From: Typha latifolia
Taxonomy: Eukaryota; Streptophyta; Magnoliopsida; Poales; Typhaceae
Reading direction: 5' to 3'
DNA: 64,000 nucleotides
Assembly (NCBI GenBank): GCA_019914945.1
Contig: CM034108.1
Location: 10,852,280 to 10,916,279 of the forward strand
Part shown: one piece after another, positions 10,048 through 25,899 of the stretch
Position numbering within the stretch: the stretch's first letter is position 1
Layout of the letters: each line of letters starts with the position of its first letter
Notes under the pieces: model-generated
Seen by the model: the letters and a program-made list of their open reading frames with translations, nothing else
Databases searched by the model: none
What the model was told of the DNA's origin: nothing
Program-made: the position numbers and the translations under genes

Positions 10048-13000
10048 ATGGCGTAGTTCCTTCTGTTTCCAAGTTTGTACCAGAAGCTTCTGCTCCTGCT
10101 ATTCTTGCTAATCATACTCCATAATCACACAACCAAATCACAAACACCAGATTTCCCAGACATGACCTCCTGTGGGATGGATCCATTCTACACAGCTAAC
10201 AGCGCTTTCAGAGCCAACCTTAAGTCACTCTTCCGCACCCTCCTCGCTTCAGACGTCCGCTTCTCTCATGTCGAGGTAGCTGGCCAAGATGATGACAAAG
10301 TGTACGGGCTTAACCTTTTGCAGAGGTGACTTGTCCGACGACCAGTGCCGGACATGTCTCAGGACTTGGACGCAAGATATCCTCCAGCAGTGCTCAGGTG
10401 ACACGACGATCGCCGATCGATACCGCAATTACTGCTTCCTCCACCACTCCTACAGAGATTTCTACGGCTACCCGGAATCAGGTGATTCTTTTAGAGCCTG
10501 TTCGGTTGAAAACGCTGCGGAACAGCTACTGTTTAATGGCGTAATAGGCAAACTGATGGATTCTCTTATCAAGAAGGCTGTCAATGGCTCGCCTACGATG
10601 GTTGCAACGGAATCGGTGAATTATAGCACCTCCAATAAGATCTACGGGCTGATGCGTTGCGCGGAGGGCCTAGCCATGGACGATTGCCACCGGTGCCTTG
10701 ATCATCACCTCTCGGAGATCTCCAAGTATTGCAACGGGAGTATTGGAGGGATGCTGTTTTCATGGCTATGTTTTGTTCGATATGAGCCGTATCCTTTCTA
10801 CAATACTACGGCCTCCTCTGTTTCTCTACGGCCAACAGCTCCGGCTGCCCCTGTTTCTCCGCCGCCGGGAGATGCGGAGAGTAGAAGTAAGCGAAGATTG
10901 CGTTCCTAATATTACCACTCCTGAATTGGCATAAACCTCTCGCATCTACATGTACGTACGTGGTATAAATCTACACACGTACATGCATGTATATGTACGA
11001 TTCATTTATTTGGCAATTTGATGCAGGAAAATAATTGCCATTTATCCGTGGTTGCTTTTGAACGGGGAAATTAACTAGTGAGAAACAACATTTCTTAGTA
11101 AGCTCACGCAGAATTACTAGGTCTGATGCCAAGTTATAGAGATGGTCTCATAGTCACAGAAAATTATCTTTAATTTCTCTTCTATTGCTTGTCAAGGATT
11201 CTATATTTCCTAAAAGTTAGGAAGGAAACCACCATAATTGGTGGTATAGTGTAGTATCCAAACCAGATATTGATTATTTGGAGGTTGAATATAATTTCAA
11301 GCTGACATTGAGCAAAAGTCAACTTAATTTGGTTATATATTTGATATGATTATAAAAAAGGTAGGCCACCCAAAATATGATTCGAGCTTTGTTGGGGTTT
11401 GAATTAAAACTTAAACAAATATTTTGAAATATGCACTTGATCCTTTAGGCCTCAGTTTGAAATTAATTTTAAGTTAATCTTAATAGAGCTTGGTTCAATC
11501 AAACTCTGGTTCGACTACACCCTACCGATAAGTGGATGAATATTTATCACCGATGAAAATTCTTTGCCCAAAGCGTGCAGAAACATTGATCAATATTTCA
11601 TATTCTTTTTGAGGATAGGATACATAAATCATGTACTCCTAAATTTTCTAAGAGAATTATTTTAATAAGTACCAGTATGTAATAGATATATAGTAAGGGC
11701 AAGGGCATTAACTACCCAAGTAATTTGGTTCGCAATCAAAATGCCTAAACGCTGCTTAAACAACGATTCATAATTACGGCATTTCTTTCAGGTACAGGAG
11801 TCAAGATTAAGCTCTGGATTATCATGACAACGACATCTCTTGCATCACTCTTTTCTTTCTCCCTTCTCTGCTTTCTATGGATTAAAAGACAAAGACGGGC
11901 AAGTAAGTTTGGGGGATATCGGCAATATTAATCTTCTTTGGTTTTACAATTGTAGTTGCATTTCTCACAGGAAAATTAAGGGACTACATAAATGATTAAT
12001 TCAGGAGAACAGAGAGAAAAACAACAGGCTGAGCAGCAAATTCTTCGCATCAAAGTTGATGAACCAAGTAGGCTCTGGAGCAGTGAAGAGAGCAGTTCAG
12101 AGTTTTCTTTGTACAATTTTTCTCAGATTGCAAATGCCACAAACCATTTCTCCTCTGAAAACAAACTTGGAGAAGGAGGATTTGGTCCTGTTTACAAGGT
12201 AGTACATGTAGCCTTTCTTTACTCGTTTCATATGAGTGTTCTAATTAGAATCAATAGATAGAGAGTCAGAACATAATAGACTTGTAATTATCCATTTCCC
12301 CTTTAGAAGTGGATATATGTGTGCTTGTATATCTAATTTCTTATCCACATGAACAGAGTGTACTTGAACTGACTTCGCCAATAATTAACCATATTTGAGA
12401 GATTTCTTGTAATACATCACAGGGTCAATTGCCTCATGGTCTTGAGATTGCAGCTAAAAGACTTAGTGCTCGTTCCGGCCAAGGTCTTGTGGAGTTTAAG
12501 AACGAGATCCAAGTAATAACCAAGCTTCAACATAGAAAGTTAGTTGCTTTACTTGGTTATTGCATTCAAGGAGAAGAGAAGATATTAATCTACGAATACA
12601 TGCCAAACAAAAGTTTGGACTACTTTCTATTTGGTTTGTTCTCTTTAGACACTTCAATTATTTTCTAGTGATATTTTAATTGGACTCGGCCCTCAGCTAT
12701 GTAAAAATTTTCTCAGACAAAACAAGAGGAGCAATGTTAGACTGGGGTAAGCGCTTTCGTATTATTGAAGGAATAGCTCAAGGAATTCTTTATCTTCACA
12801 AGCACTCAAGACTTCGTATCATCCATAGAGATATAAAAGCAAGCAATATTCTCTTGGACAGTGACATGAACCCTAAGATATCAGATTTTGGCATGGCTAG
12901 AATTTTTGGTTCAAATGAGACCCAAGCGAACGCGAATAGGATTGTCGGCACATAGTAAGTATATATAGCTCAACATGCTAGTGAGTGCAAACACTTTTTT

Positions 13001-13634
13001 AACCTTAATATTTTTGATAACACTTAATAGAATTAACTATCTTTCAGTGGTTATATGTCTCCTGAATATGCTTTCGGTGGTCTTTTCTCGATCAAATCCG
13101 ATGTCTTTAGCTTTGGCGCATTGCTTCTTGAGATTGTTAGCGGAAAGAGGAATGCAGGTTCTCATCAATATGGCAACTATCTTAACTTACTTGGCTATGT
13201 GAGTAGCGTTAACATCTTCTTATTTACAGTATCGATCATTTGATTTCTTTCATACTGAAACAGTTAGTTGCTTTAGAAAAAGAAAACAAAGAAGTATTTC
13301 TAATAAGTGAATAAACTTATCTCAGACATGGGAGCTATGGGAAGAAGGCAAATGGTTTGAGCTTATAGATGCATCACTAGGTGATGAGTATGATAAAGAT
13401 GAGATACTGAAATGCATTAATGTAGCGTTAATGTGTGTACAAGAGAATGCCATGGATCGACCCACCATGTCTGATATCATCACTATGCTAAGTGGCCAGA
13501 GTACGAGTCTTCCTGATCCTAAATAGCCAGCTTTCTTCAATCTGAGGATCACTACTAAAGTAGAAAAGCCATCAGACCTAATAGAGACTTGTAGTGTAAA
13601 CAACGTAACAATCACAGCTCCATATGGTCGATGA
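10048..13634 (+). pseudogene. CRK-A1, cysteine-rich receptor-like kinase pseudogene
   Basis: All seven exons of the A2 gene model are present at about 10048-10886, 11792-11902, 12005-12198, 12423-12633, 12717-12954, 13048-13198 and 13326-13634, with intact GT-AG sites. Three lesions break it. The third codon after the ATG is TAG at 10,054-10,056. One extra G in the run at 10,306-10,308 shifts frame just before the first DUF26 C-X8-C-X2-C motif. A CAG-to-TAG change at 13,524-13,526 removes the last 36 residues. A solo LTR also splits the promoter from the body. The kinase exons keep GEGGFG, the lysine, HRD and DFG, and closely match A2, so the loss is recent. Confidence 0.9.
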
Positions 13635-15159
13635 TATTAGTTTATGTAAAGAGTAGTATTGAACAAATTTAAATGCAGGCAAAGGAAGATGAGTATTAAT
13701 CCTTGTATAAAATAGTATTATGATAGGTTTTCATGGTCCGTGAATGCCAAGTATGTAGGAGGACTAGAAAAAAAGAGAGTTCATGGCAACGGTTAATATG
13801 TATCGTCTTCACATATTCATTTAAAATAAAAAATATTTTAAATATATCTGTGGCTGAATGTGGTAGTAGGCTATAATTGATTAAATTATAGGAATTGAGA
13901 AGATCAAAATCACAAGGGAAACAAAAGAGATTGATATTCAAAAGAAGAAAAAAACAATCGCCAAATACAAATTGTAAATATATATATATTAATATGTTTA
14001 CTTATATGCATATTTACGTTCCATTTATTTGGTTATTTGATGTAGGAAAATAATTGCCATCATTCCCGTTGTTACCTTTGAACAAGGAAATTAGTGATAA
14101 TAAACAACCACTCATAATAAACTACTAGGTCTGATGACAAGCTAAAGTGATGGTCTCATTGTCACATAAAGATGTCATTAATTTCTCTTTTATATATATA
14201 TATTTTCAGGGATTCTATTTAGTATATGTTAGGAAAGAAACCTTTTTAATTTGTTCTATTTAGTATATGTTAGGAAAGACTGCTATTATGTTAGTATTAT
14301 AAGAGGATGAAAACAGGTGGACTTAACTCCGACTCAAATTGCATCCATATCTGGATGGGTTCAGATACAAGTGCAAAATTGCTACCCGTTCATAATACGG
14401 ATCTGAATATGAATAGCACTTTTCTATAAAAAATTTGGATCTAAATAGAGAATATCTATTTATCCACATACTATGAATAACTAATTAGTAAATAATTAGT
14501 AGTAACCCAAAAACATCTACCCAACCCATTAAAAATTTAAGTTTCCTAACCCTACATCTCCCTCTCTCTCTCCCTCCCTCTTCATCAGCCACTTCCATCA
14601 TTGTTTGACCTGCTTTGCCTCTTGGTGTGTCTGTTTGCTTTCTATCTTTTCGGTGGATTTTAGATCGTGGAAAATGACAATACTTTCCTAAATCTAGTGC
14701 ATGAGTTTTGAAGTGAACTCAGCTCAAACTAATGGATTCTTTTTGGGCAGAAAGAGGGAAGCAGTAGTGAGGGTTGAGAGAAAAGGATACTGAAGCTAGA
14801 AAAAAAAACATCACTACACCAAAATAATCTTTTATCAACGGTTATTTACTGACTATCTATTTATATGTTAGTATAAATAATTTAATTACAATGCTCATTA
14901 TTTTTCCTGGCGTATAAGGTGATAGATATTTGGTGAAACATCAGTGAAAATCGAATATACGACTCAGTTTCATAATATTTTCATATAAAATTAATTACAT
15001 TGCCTAACATTTTCTCTTCAGTACTGTTTCCATATAAAATTAATCAATCTAATAGAGGACTCATAGACGTCTCACAGAGTGATGCGGAGCAAATTCTCAT
15101 ATGAATCATGAGGTTATAAAAGAATATTTGTTAATCCAAACTTGGCTATAAAAATTAAA
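13635..15159. other. CRK-A1/A2 intergenic region with CRK intron relic and repeat
   Basis: The first 290 bp are A1 3' flank, similar to that of A2. Positions 14,010-14,290 match CRK intron 1, including TTGATGTAGGAAAATAATTG and the conserved GATGGTCTCAT block, with no exon attached. Positions 14,300-14,750 are copy 2 of the unclassified repeat at 4,110. The rest is AT-rich and unassigned. A further CRK copy therefore once lay between A1 and A2. Confidence 0.6.
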
Positions 15160-15500
15160 ATTTTGTTTAGTATTTTACGTAAAAAGATCATGTGGAAGCC
15201 CACCTAAATGGACAAATGTCTTAGTGGATCTTCCAGGATATTTCTGTAATATTCCTTTTGACGCACTAACGATAAATTTTAGATAAAAAAATTAAAAAGT
15301 ACTTGATTGAATTCCCTCATTAGCTGCTCTTTTGCCTGCTAGTGGCGACTCTCGATCGAACAGCAATTATAGCGTACACGTTGTAAAAGAAGAAGTGTTG
15401 AAACTTCCCCATTGACTGACTTGTGCTAACCTCCACCACCGTCCTCGATCGTTGTTATATCTTCTCATCAAATTAACAAGATGGCTGCTACTGGGAAACA
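15160..15500 (+). promoter_or_regulatory. CRK-A2 promoter and leader
   Basis: This is the only copy of the group A promoter block (see 6,815 and 28,075) still directly joined to an intact gene. It keeps TTTAGTATTTTACGTAAAA, CTTTTGACGCACTAAC with a TGACG core, and GCGTACACGTTGTA at about 15,371. A possible TATA-type stretch (GTTATATCTTC) lies near 15,455. It contains a 20-25 bp insertion relative to the other two copies near 15,195. Transcription start is not determinable by eye. Confidence 0.5.
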
Positions 15501-18766
<3,266 letters not shown>

Positions 18767-19483
18767 TTTTAATTTATGTAAAGAGTAGTATTGACCAAAT
18801 TTGAAAGGCAAAGGAGAAAAAAATGAGTATTATTCATGTAAAATTGTAGTGTGATGGGTTTTCATGGTTTGTGAATGCCACACATAAAGGACTAGAAAAA
18901 AAGAGGAGAGTTTATGGCAATGGTTACATATGTATCCCCGATGTATGTACTGTCTTCGCATAGACATTTAAATTAAAAGAATAATTTAAATATTCCTATG
19001 GCTGATTGTTGTAGTAGGCTATAATTGAGAAATTATAGAAATTGAGAAGATAAAATTCATAAGGGAAAAAAAGAGATTGTAATTTACCTACGTTATAAGT
19101 GGATACAAATATTTATACGATTATAAAGAAGATGCAAGACCAAAAAGTTTTATCAAATCAAAATTTTCTCAGTGCACCATTATTTGAAACAAGTGTCCTA
19201 CTCCTATTTAAATCTCCACGTTTGCCAAAAGTCTAATATCCTCAATAATCTAGGAGTCACTGAAAAACGTTGGAGTTCTAGTTAGTCACTAACAAAGGAT
19301 TTAATATCTAATAATTTAGGTCTTGAGTATGAAACCTCCAAAGTTCATTTTATTGTTTAAAATATAAGATTTTCTTTACATAATTGAGAAAATATAATCT
19401 TAAGAAAAAGAAACAGAGAGATTGGCACTCAAACAATGAAGAAAAAAGCAATCCATAAAAAATGTAGAAGCTTTGAATTTTTA
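18767..19483. other. 3' flank of CRK-A2, duplicated
   Basis: Non-coding and nearly identical to 126-842 downstream of CRK-A0. No gene is seen. It ends at the T-rich tail of LINE copy B. Confidence 0.7.
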
Positions 19484-20226
19484 TTTTTTTTGATTGATAT
19501 GAGCTGAACTTCGGGTAATGTTTACATCCTGGGCCCATTTGGTGCCCATCCTATCTGATATAATAACAAACTCTAGATCCGGAGGTATACTATCTGAGCT
19601 ACCCTAAACAGATCAGTAGAATATTTCCTTCCTAACTTAGCCAGCCAATCTGCTACCCTATTCCCTTCTCTATAAGTATGCAAAAATTTGATTTTCCTAA
19701 AGTACATCAACATCGAGCAACACTCTTGTATTATCTCTCTTAGGCGCTAAGGGCCGATGTCTTTCCCTTGGAATATTCTGATCAGAGCGGAAGCATCGGA
19801 CTCCACTATCACTTGGTCCCATTGGTCGTAAGCCTCTTTCAAGCCATCCCACATAGTCCACACCTCACAATAACTGGCTAAGTCCCTAATTGTCGGTTTT
19901 GCCAAAGCGTGAAGTAGGTGGACCTTATCATCTCTGGCGACGAAACCGGCACCTCACTAGCATTCTCCCTCTTTGAAGGACCTGTTAACTTTAATTTTCA
20001 CCTAGTCCACGGGGGGGAGGACTCCATCGTACCGTAATGGTGATGCTCTTTTTTCGATCCTGTGCGACCTGCCTCTTCATATAGTCTTGGGACAATACAA
20101 AAGCCCTCCTTGCCACCATGCTTGCCTCTTGCCCTAAAAAATCCTGCCATTTCTTTCCTTCCAGATTCCCCATAACGTGACCGTAATGGTAGATTTAACC
20201 ATTCCATCAATTTTGTGGTCCTTGTC

Positions 20227-20466
20227 TCATCTATGTGTGATCCAATCCGACCCGACTGCTAACCCTTGCTCGCCACCATTGTTGATCAAAGTTGCTGCAC
20301 TATCCCATACCTCCAATGCAAACTGGCATGTGTAGAAAAGATGAAATCCCGTTTTGAGGAACAGGCTACACATCTCATAATTTTCGTTAGGCCCAGCTCT
20401 CAGTCCATAGAGATAATCACGAGTTGGAACCCGATGCCAAAAGAGTTTCCACAGGAAGGCTCTCAT
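20227..20466 (-). pseudogene. LINE zf-RVT-like post-RT segment
   Basis: An open stretch reading FLWKLFWHRVPTRDYLYGL, then NYEMCSLF and HLFYTCQFALEVWDSA. This is the zinc-binding zf-RVT region lying between RT and RNase H in plant LINEs, with the usual W-HR-PT and HLF-C-FA-W positions. Copy A has a small deletion through it. Confidence 0.75.
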
Positions 20467-21444
20467 GCGAGGCGCGGTCGCTAGTTACCAAAGTTTGGTC
20501 CATCCAGCCTAGGGTTGGGCCTTCTCCTCCTTGAGGTAAGTATAGACTGACTTTGCCTTCGCTTCCCCATTTGCTGCCGGAGCCCAAACCCACGGATCAT
20601 CAACCTCCCCGCCTCCGGTCTCAAATTGTGGTGATGTCAAAGACGATGCCTTTGTTGAACCCACTTAGGAGTTTATGAACATCCCATATGCCATTTAGCA
20701 AAAAATCCGAGACGTGTGAAAATGCCATGCAGCTTCCCACGTTTATCATGCAAGGTTAGCGGCAGAATGGGATCTCCATTGCCCAAGCCTCCTCTAGCAC
20801 CGGTGTAACCCGTCCATTACCGATGCTTTTGTGAAACCCATCCTCAGCTCGGCTGCCGTTTGGCATATTGCTCGCCAGACCCAAGAGGATTTAGGAGCAA
20901 GCTTGGCGTTCCAAGGGTCGAGCGAGCCATACTTGCTTTTCATGATTTGCACCCATGGTGTCTCACGGTCGTAGAGAACACTTAGAATGTGCTTAGTGGT
21001 AAGTGCACGCTTAGTGGTTCTAAGGCAGCGAGTCCCATGCCACCTTCCTTCTTTGGCCTAACAAGCGTCTCCTACCTGATTAGATGTAAGCCTCATCTTC
21101 TATCGCCTTTCTCCCGTATAACTCGCGCTATTCACATCATGTTTTCAAGGATCGAGTTAGGGATCCATGTTGAACCCATCCAATAGTAGGGTGGCAGTTA
21201 AAGTTGATTGCACCAAGGTGATTCTTTCAGCTAATGAGAGGGAATTACGCTTCTAGCCTGCCAACTTTTGTCTCACCTTGTCTACTAGATCCTGATGTCT
21301 CGTCACCATAATGTGGTACCCCGAGATCTTAACACCGAGATACATGAATGGCATCCTTGATTGTTTAAGTTTCATGTGAGCACTAAGTTCTTAGCAAGCA
21401 TCTTCTGGTAGGAGGAAGAGTTTAGATTTTTCGATGTTCACCTT

Positions 21445-21693
21445 CTAATTAGTTAACTTGGAGTAGTGATTCTCTTGCAGTGCAATTTCCCTCCAACAAG
21501 CTGCCTCAACCTTGGAGTTTAGGATAGACGTTAAGACTTGCGAGCAAATAATAAATAGATACAAAGATAATGGACCTTCCCGGAGTCCCCGATGCAGAGT
21601 GATCCATCCTACTGTGGAGCCATTAATAATGATCCCAAACCTAGGAGATGTGATGCAAGCTTTGATCCTAACCCATTTGGTAGGGAAGTTCAA
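21445..21693 (-). pseudogene. LINE reverse transcriptase remnant (YADD deleted)
   Basis: It matches the copy A RT fragment (KACITSPRF, then GLREGPLSLYLFI). Sequence between SKVEA and the terminal HYSKLTN is missing, removing the YADD active site. Single-base losses break the frame. Confidence 0.75.
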
Positions 21694-21989
21694 GCTTTAT
21701 GCGCCTGCCCTCGGTCGGCTAGCCCTGGTTCACTACGGTTAGTAGATTGGTGCTTGGGTTGACCGCTGGGATGGGGGGCCCGAGTGTAACCCGCGTTGAC
21801 TTGTTCGTCCTTGGCTCGACCCGTTGACTTAGTAATCCCCTTCGCCTGTTCCGCTCTTCCCTGGCATGTTCTAGAAGCTTGAGTGGCACCTCCTAGTAGA
21901 CCTCCCTGACCAGCAGTTCGCCATCTACCGGTGTCAGCCTTAAATTTTCTAGTCACCTTCATCCATGGTCCAAAGGTTGATTGGACCGT

Positions 21990-22940
21990 GTCCTATTCTT
22001 CACCACCCGTTTCATTCTCAATAGAATGTTGTCCAGCAGCCATTTTAGGCTTCATCTCAGGCTTGCTTGTTGGGCATCCATCACTGTCATGTTCGAGCCG
22101 ACCACAGCTAAAGCAAAATTTTGGCACTCCTTCATAGATGACTCTTTGCATCAAGTTGTTGTCTTTTGTACCTAGCCAAATAACTTGCTTCAAAGGTTGA
22201 CCCATGTCCACCACTGTGCAGACCCGAGCAAACCTGCTTCGAGAATGATCAAGAGTTATTTCATCAACTCGTAAGGGTTTGCCAAAATACGGCACAACTG
22301 GAATTAGAAATTCTAACTCCTAGTATTCTTGCGAAAGATCTAGGAGTTGAATCAATACCGAGGCAATAGTGAAGGCTTCTAGGGACAGCTGAAAATTGTC
22401 ATTTCACTGTATAAGATTAAGGACCTTTCCCTCTAGCGTCCATGGTCCATTTGTTAAGAGGTACGTCATATCTTCTTCCTTATTGAAACAGAAGATATAG
22501 AATCCCTCAGCCATATCCAAGACAACAAAGCCATCTATACCATTCCATAACTTAGCTAGCATACTCTTCAACTGAGGTAACGGGGTGTAAGATCCCATAA
22601 ACCTTCCAAATAATGACAACGTCCACCTCGCCTTGCACCTAGCAAGCATAGTTAGATCAATTATCACGCAGTCCTCCGTCTGCTATTTTAGTTTGGCCAG
22701 TATTTCTTTCGGAATCCTCCCAAATTGGCTTTGCTTGTTGTCTTTTCCAGAGACCACCGAGGTCCAAGACTTCCTTACATTATTGCTTGTTTGTGGCTTG
22801 CCGGGGTAGGTGGAGTTTGGCATGCTCGTCCTAGTTGTAGAGCTTGGTTGTTCCGGCTCTGAGGCTTTGGACAAGAACGCACGGCGAAGCTCGACGTCTT
22901 CACCTCCCGCAGGGTCCTGTGGAGCTTTACCGTCGTTCAT
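21990..22940 (-). pseudogene. LINE ORF1 (DUF4283 plus CCHC knuckle), broken
   Basis: Minus-strand frames spanning three segments. An N-terminal part starts at ATG 22,940 (MNDGKAPQDP). A DUF4283-like part contains GFVVLDMAEGFYIFCF and LLTNGPWTLEGKVL. A C-terminal part has the knuckle CFSCGRLEHDSDGC. Stop codons and small shifts near 22,400 and 22,680 separate them. ORF1 of plant L1 elements is an RNA-binding chaperone. Confidence 0.75.
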
Positions 22941-22964
22941 ATCCTCTCAGTATTTTATCTCTTG

Positions 22965-23280
22965 TGGATTTCAGAAATGGTCGAAGCTCTGAAGATTTGA
23001 AATGACCCCTTTATCTTCTAAGGGATTCACATATCTTCATTATATAGTGTTTGTGTACAACCAAAGAGAAGGTGGTATGACAATGCAAAGCATGGATCTC
23101 AAGGATGAGTACTGGTTTTGTGATAATCCTTTGGTTAACAAATCTACAATTTGGTGAAGTGATTACTTTTGCTATTTTTTCGCTAACAAAATGAACATCT
23201 ATTTCAGTGTGTTTCCATTTGTTGTGCATAATCGCGTTAGATGCTATAATTACTAGAATTAGATGAACTACCCTCATCGA
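22965..23280 (-). mobile_element. Copia 3' relic: RNase H end plus LTR fragment
   Basis: Minus-strand translation contains KWKHTEIDVHFVSEKIAKV, the C-terminal RNase H motif of Copia polyproteins (usually KHIEIDCHFVREK). Below it, about 22,978-23,060 is LTR-like sequence also found at 36,590-36,690 (shared GATTTGAAATGA and GTACAACCAAAGAGA). It is a short 3' fragment wedged between LINE ORF1 and a CRK exon relic. Confidence 0.65.
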
Positions 23281-23285
23281 TAATT

Positions 23286-24235
23286 ACTGCTCTATATCCT
23301 TTCTACTACATTACGGCAATCAACAAGTTGTCATCATCTCCACCGGCAATGACTTTGGTTGCCCCTATTTCTCCTTTGTAGAAGAAATTAATATGAATCA
23401 GATATGGATCGATCTGAACGTAAAAATATTATAGTATTTTTATAGATGTTAGCAGCACGAGTTAATGTTCTAATGACTTTATTTTTATGTGAATTTAAAG
23501 TCGCAGTCAAAAACTAAAAATAAAACAGTAGAGCAAGGTCAGAACTGGATAGATTTGTAAATATTCAACATTATAATGGTTGTCTGAGTGTGGCGAATGA
23601 TCGTAAAGTATGGTGGCTTGTGGAGAAAGATGGTGGCTAAGGTTTAGGTGCTTTGAAGGGATCTAAGGTTACGATCTATTCCTATGAAAGTAAGAACAAT
23701 CTAATGGCTATAAGAAAAGATAAAAGTAATAATAATAATAATAAATTAGCTAAACTCAAGATTTATTTAATGATAATAATTATCTCATGATTATTTCTAT
23801 TAATAGAATTAAAATCATAGCGGATTGGGTCTAATTTGCCCTATTGGGCCTGCATCTACTTTAATTGAAATTTAAAGCAATAAGCAAATCCAACTAACTA
23901 ATTCAATTTAACTCGACTTGACTCACACTCACCTGACTCGATTGACTTAACCCATATGGTCGGATCGTATCAGAAGCGATGAGTGGAAGTAAGCCAAGAT
24001 TGCACTCCTAATATTAGTGGCCCTAAATTGACTCCTAATATATCTTTACACGTATAATTTATCTATGTATATTTACTATATATGCATGTGTATATGTATG
24101 TCTATGCTTACGTTTACATATATGTATATTTACGATCCAATTATTTGGCCATTTGATGCAGGAAAATAATTGCCATCATTCCTTTGGTTACTTTTGAATA
24201 AGGAAACTTGTGATCATAAACGACACTGTCTTATG
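23286..24235 (+). pseudogene. CRK exon 1 / intron 1 relic (group A)
   Basis: Positions 23,286-23,384 translate to a YPFYYITAINKLSSSPP-like stretch, the end of the second DUF26 and start of the hinge (compare FPFYNTTAVRKLSS in A2). Positions 23,972-23,988 give the last hinge codons up to an intact donor (GTGGAA/GTAAGCC). The following 250 bp match CRK intron 1. A 587-bp insertion (23,385-23,971) splits it. The rest of the gene is gone. Confidence 0.8.
23385..23971. mobile_element. Unclassified insertion in the CRK relic
   Basis: 587 bp of non-CRK sequence between two copies of AGAAG (23,380-23,384 and 23,972-23,976), a candidate 5-bp target duplication. The interior includes a segment similar to 8,380-8,650 and a (TAA)n run near 23,730. 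Ends do not show TG..CA, and a weak GATATGG/CCATATG inverted similarity lies just inside them. No coding sequence. Confidence 0.5.
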
Positions 24236-25084
24236 AGCAGGGCTAAGGTGATTTTATTTATAGAGATAGTGGTAGTGATTTGGTAGTAGAATTAATGGAG
24301 ATGATGAGATCATAGGATGAGAGCAGAAGGGATAATAGAGATGATGGCGTGTGGCACATCTGTAATTTAGAAAGAAAGAAAAAGGAGAAGATAGCCAGTC
24401 ATAAAGAAAAAGGTGGATTGACGAATGAGGAGGAAAGAGCTAACCGATGTCTAAGGTTTGAGGAAGGAGGGAGAAGATGGCCGACCTTACTCGACTAGGG
24501 GGGTCGACAGTCAAGATGGAAAAATGGTGTTGACTTGATAGCGTCGGTCTTAGATCGAAGGAGAAGGTTGAGAGAGATAAGACAGGAGATGATAGAAATG
24601 TCAATATTCTTCCATAATCCCAAAATGACTGCCTTCCACTTATTTAGAAGCTAACCAAAATTTAAAATAATTTAAATTAACTCTAACATAATGATTTTAG
24701 CGCTAGACGTTCGAACATCATTGGATTGGCGTTCGAATGTTGTTGGCCAGGCTGTAGTCTCTATTTCGTGTGTTCGAATGCAAGGCTTTGTGGCCATTTG
24801 AACGCCAAAACCTAAGAGCACTTATTATCCTACGGGATTGTGGCGGTCAAACGTTAGCGGTGGCTGTTCGACTATCAAAACCCAAGAACACTTATTCTTC
24901 AATGGAATTGTGGCTCGAGAGCCTTATTCTTCGACGGGGTTTTGAGATTTGAACGTCATCTAGTGCCATTCAAACACTATAGCCCGAGATTGCTATTGCT
25001 GGCATAAAAATCCCGATGATAACTTGCTTTACTCAACGAACCCAATGTCCCCTATGAGGTGACCCAATCGGGCCCGAATTACAT
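24236..25084. mobile_element. LTR-like insertion with paired TTCGAA motifs
   Basis: It interrupts a CRK intron-1 relic: intron sequence stops near 24,230 and resumes at about 25,085. It contains purine-rich sequence (24,300-24,600), then paired palindromes: TTCGAA at 24,710 and 24,732, TTCGAA at 24,773 with TTTGAA at 24,797, and TTTGAA at 24,948 with TTCAAA at 24,969. The architecture resembles the U3 arrays of Copia family B (see 54,109). Ends and target duplication are not clear. Confidence 0.5.
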
Positions 25085-25895
25085 CATGTTGCATAATAAG
25101 CTCAAGCAGAATTACTAGGTTTGATGACAAGCTAAAGAGATGGTCTTATTGTCACATAATTTTATTTAGTAAATGTTAGAAAAGAAACCTTTTTAATTTG
25201 TGGTATAGTGTAAGATCAGATAAGTAGGCTATTGAAATAATCAAGCCGACAACTATGGTAGTATTGTGTTTAGAGGGTGAAAACAAGTCAGCTTAACTCC
25301 GACTCAACCCGCATCCACATCTAGAATGGTCTGGACACGGATAGCATTTTTCAAAAACAATTTAGATCTAGATACGAAATTTATATTGGATACGGGTACA
25401 GATAGTGAATATCCATTTACCTGCTTACTATAAATAACTAGTTAATAAATAATTAATAGTAACCCAAACACATCTACCCGACCCATTAAAATTTTAATTT
25501 TCCTAACCCTACCCGTAATCCATAACCCATAAGCCATCTCCATCTCTCTCCCTCCCTCCCTCTTCAACAGCCACCTCCATCGCTATTTGACCTTCCTTGC
25601 CTCTTTGTGTGTTTGTTTGCTTTCTAGCTTGTTGGTGGTTTTAGATTGTGCGAAATGACAAGCTTTTTCTAAATCTAATGTGCAGAATTTTGAAGTGAAA
25701 TCGAGCTCAAACTAATCGAAATCTTTGGGTGTTTTTGTTCTATTCAGAAAACTGTCCCAAGTTTATTTATAAAATTTATGTTATATCTGATGCTTTATCT
25801 GTTGTTTATTGACATCACTGAACTTTTCTTTTTTGACCCATTGAGATCACAATATTGATCTTTGTGTATCCATGTAAGCTACAAAGAAGCTAAAA
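25085..25895. other. CRK intron-1 relic plus unclassified repeat copy 3
   Basis: Positions 25,085-25,290 continue the CRK intron 1 (block GCAGAATTACTAGG at 25,107). Positions 25,290-25,895 are copy 3 of the repeat described at 4,110. No gene seen. Confidence 0.6.
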
Positions 25896-25899
25896 TTTT

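Larger units (their letters stand above)
19484..22960 (-). mobile_element. LINE (L1-type), internally deleted copy B
   Basis: Duplicate of the LINE at 843-3,684 with the same missing endonuclease and N-terminal RT, so that deletion predates the segmental duplication. The 5' end is more complete: ORF1 extends to 22,940. It has its own 95-bp loss of the YADD region near 21,475. It retains about 65 bp of the post-RT zinc-finger-like region (near 20,350-20,420) that copy A has lost. Confidence 0.85.

Noticed and set aside
13322..13615. Minus-strand frames of 97 codons opposite the last exons of CRK-A1 and CRK-A2
   Set aside because: They are conserved only because the sense kinase exon is conserved. 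There are no features of their own.
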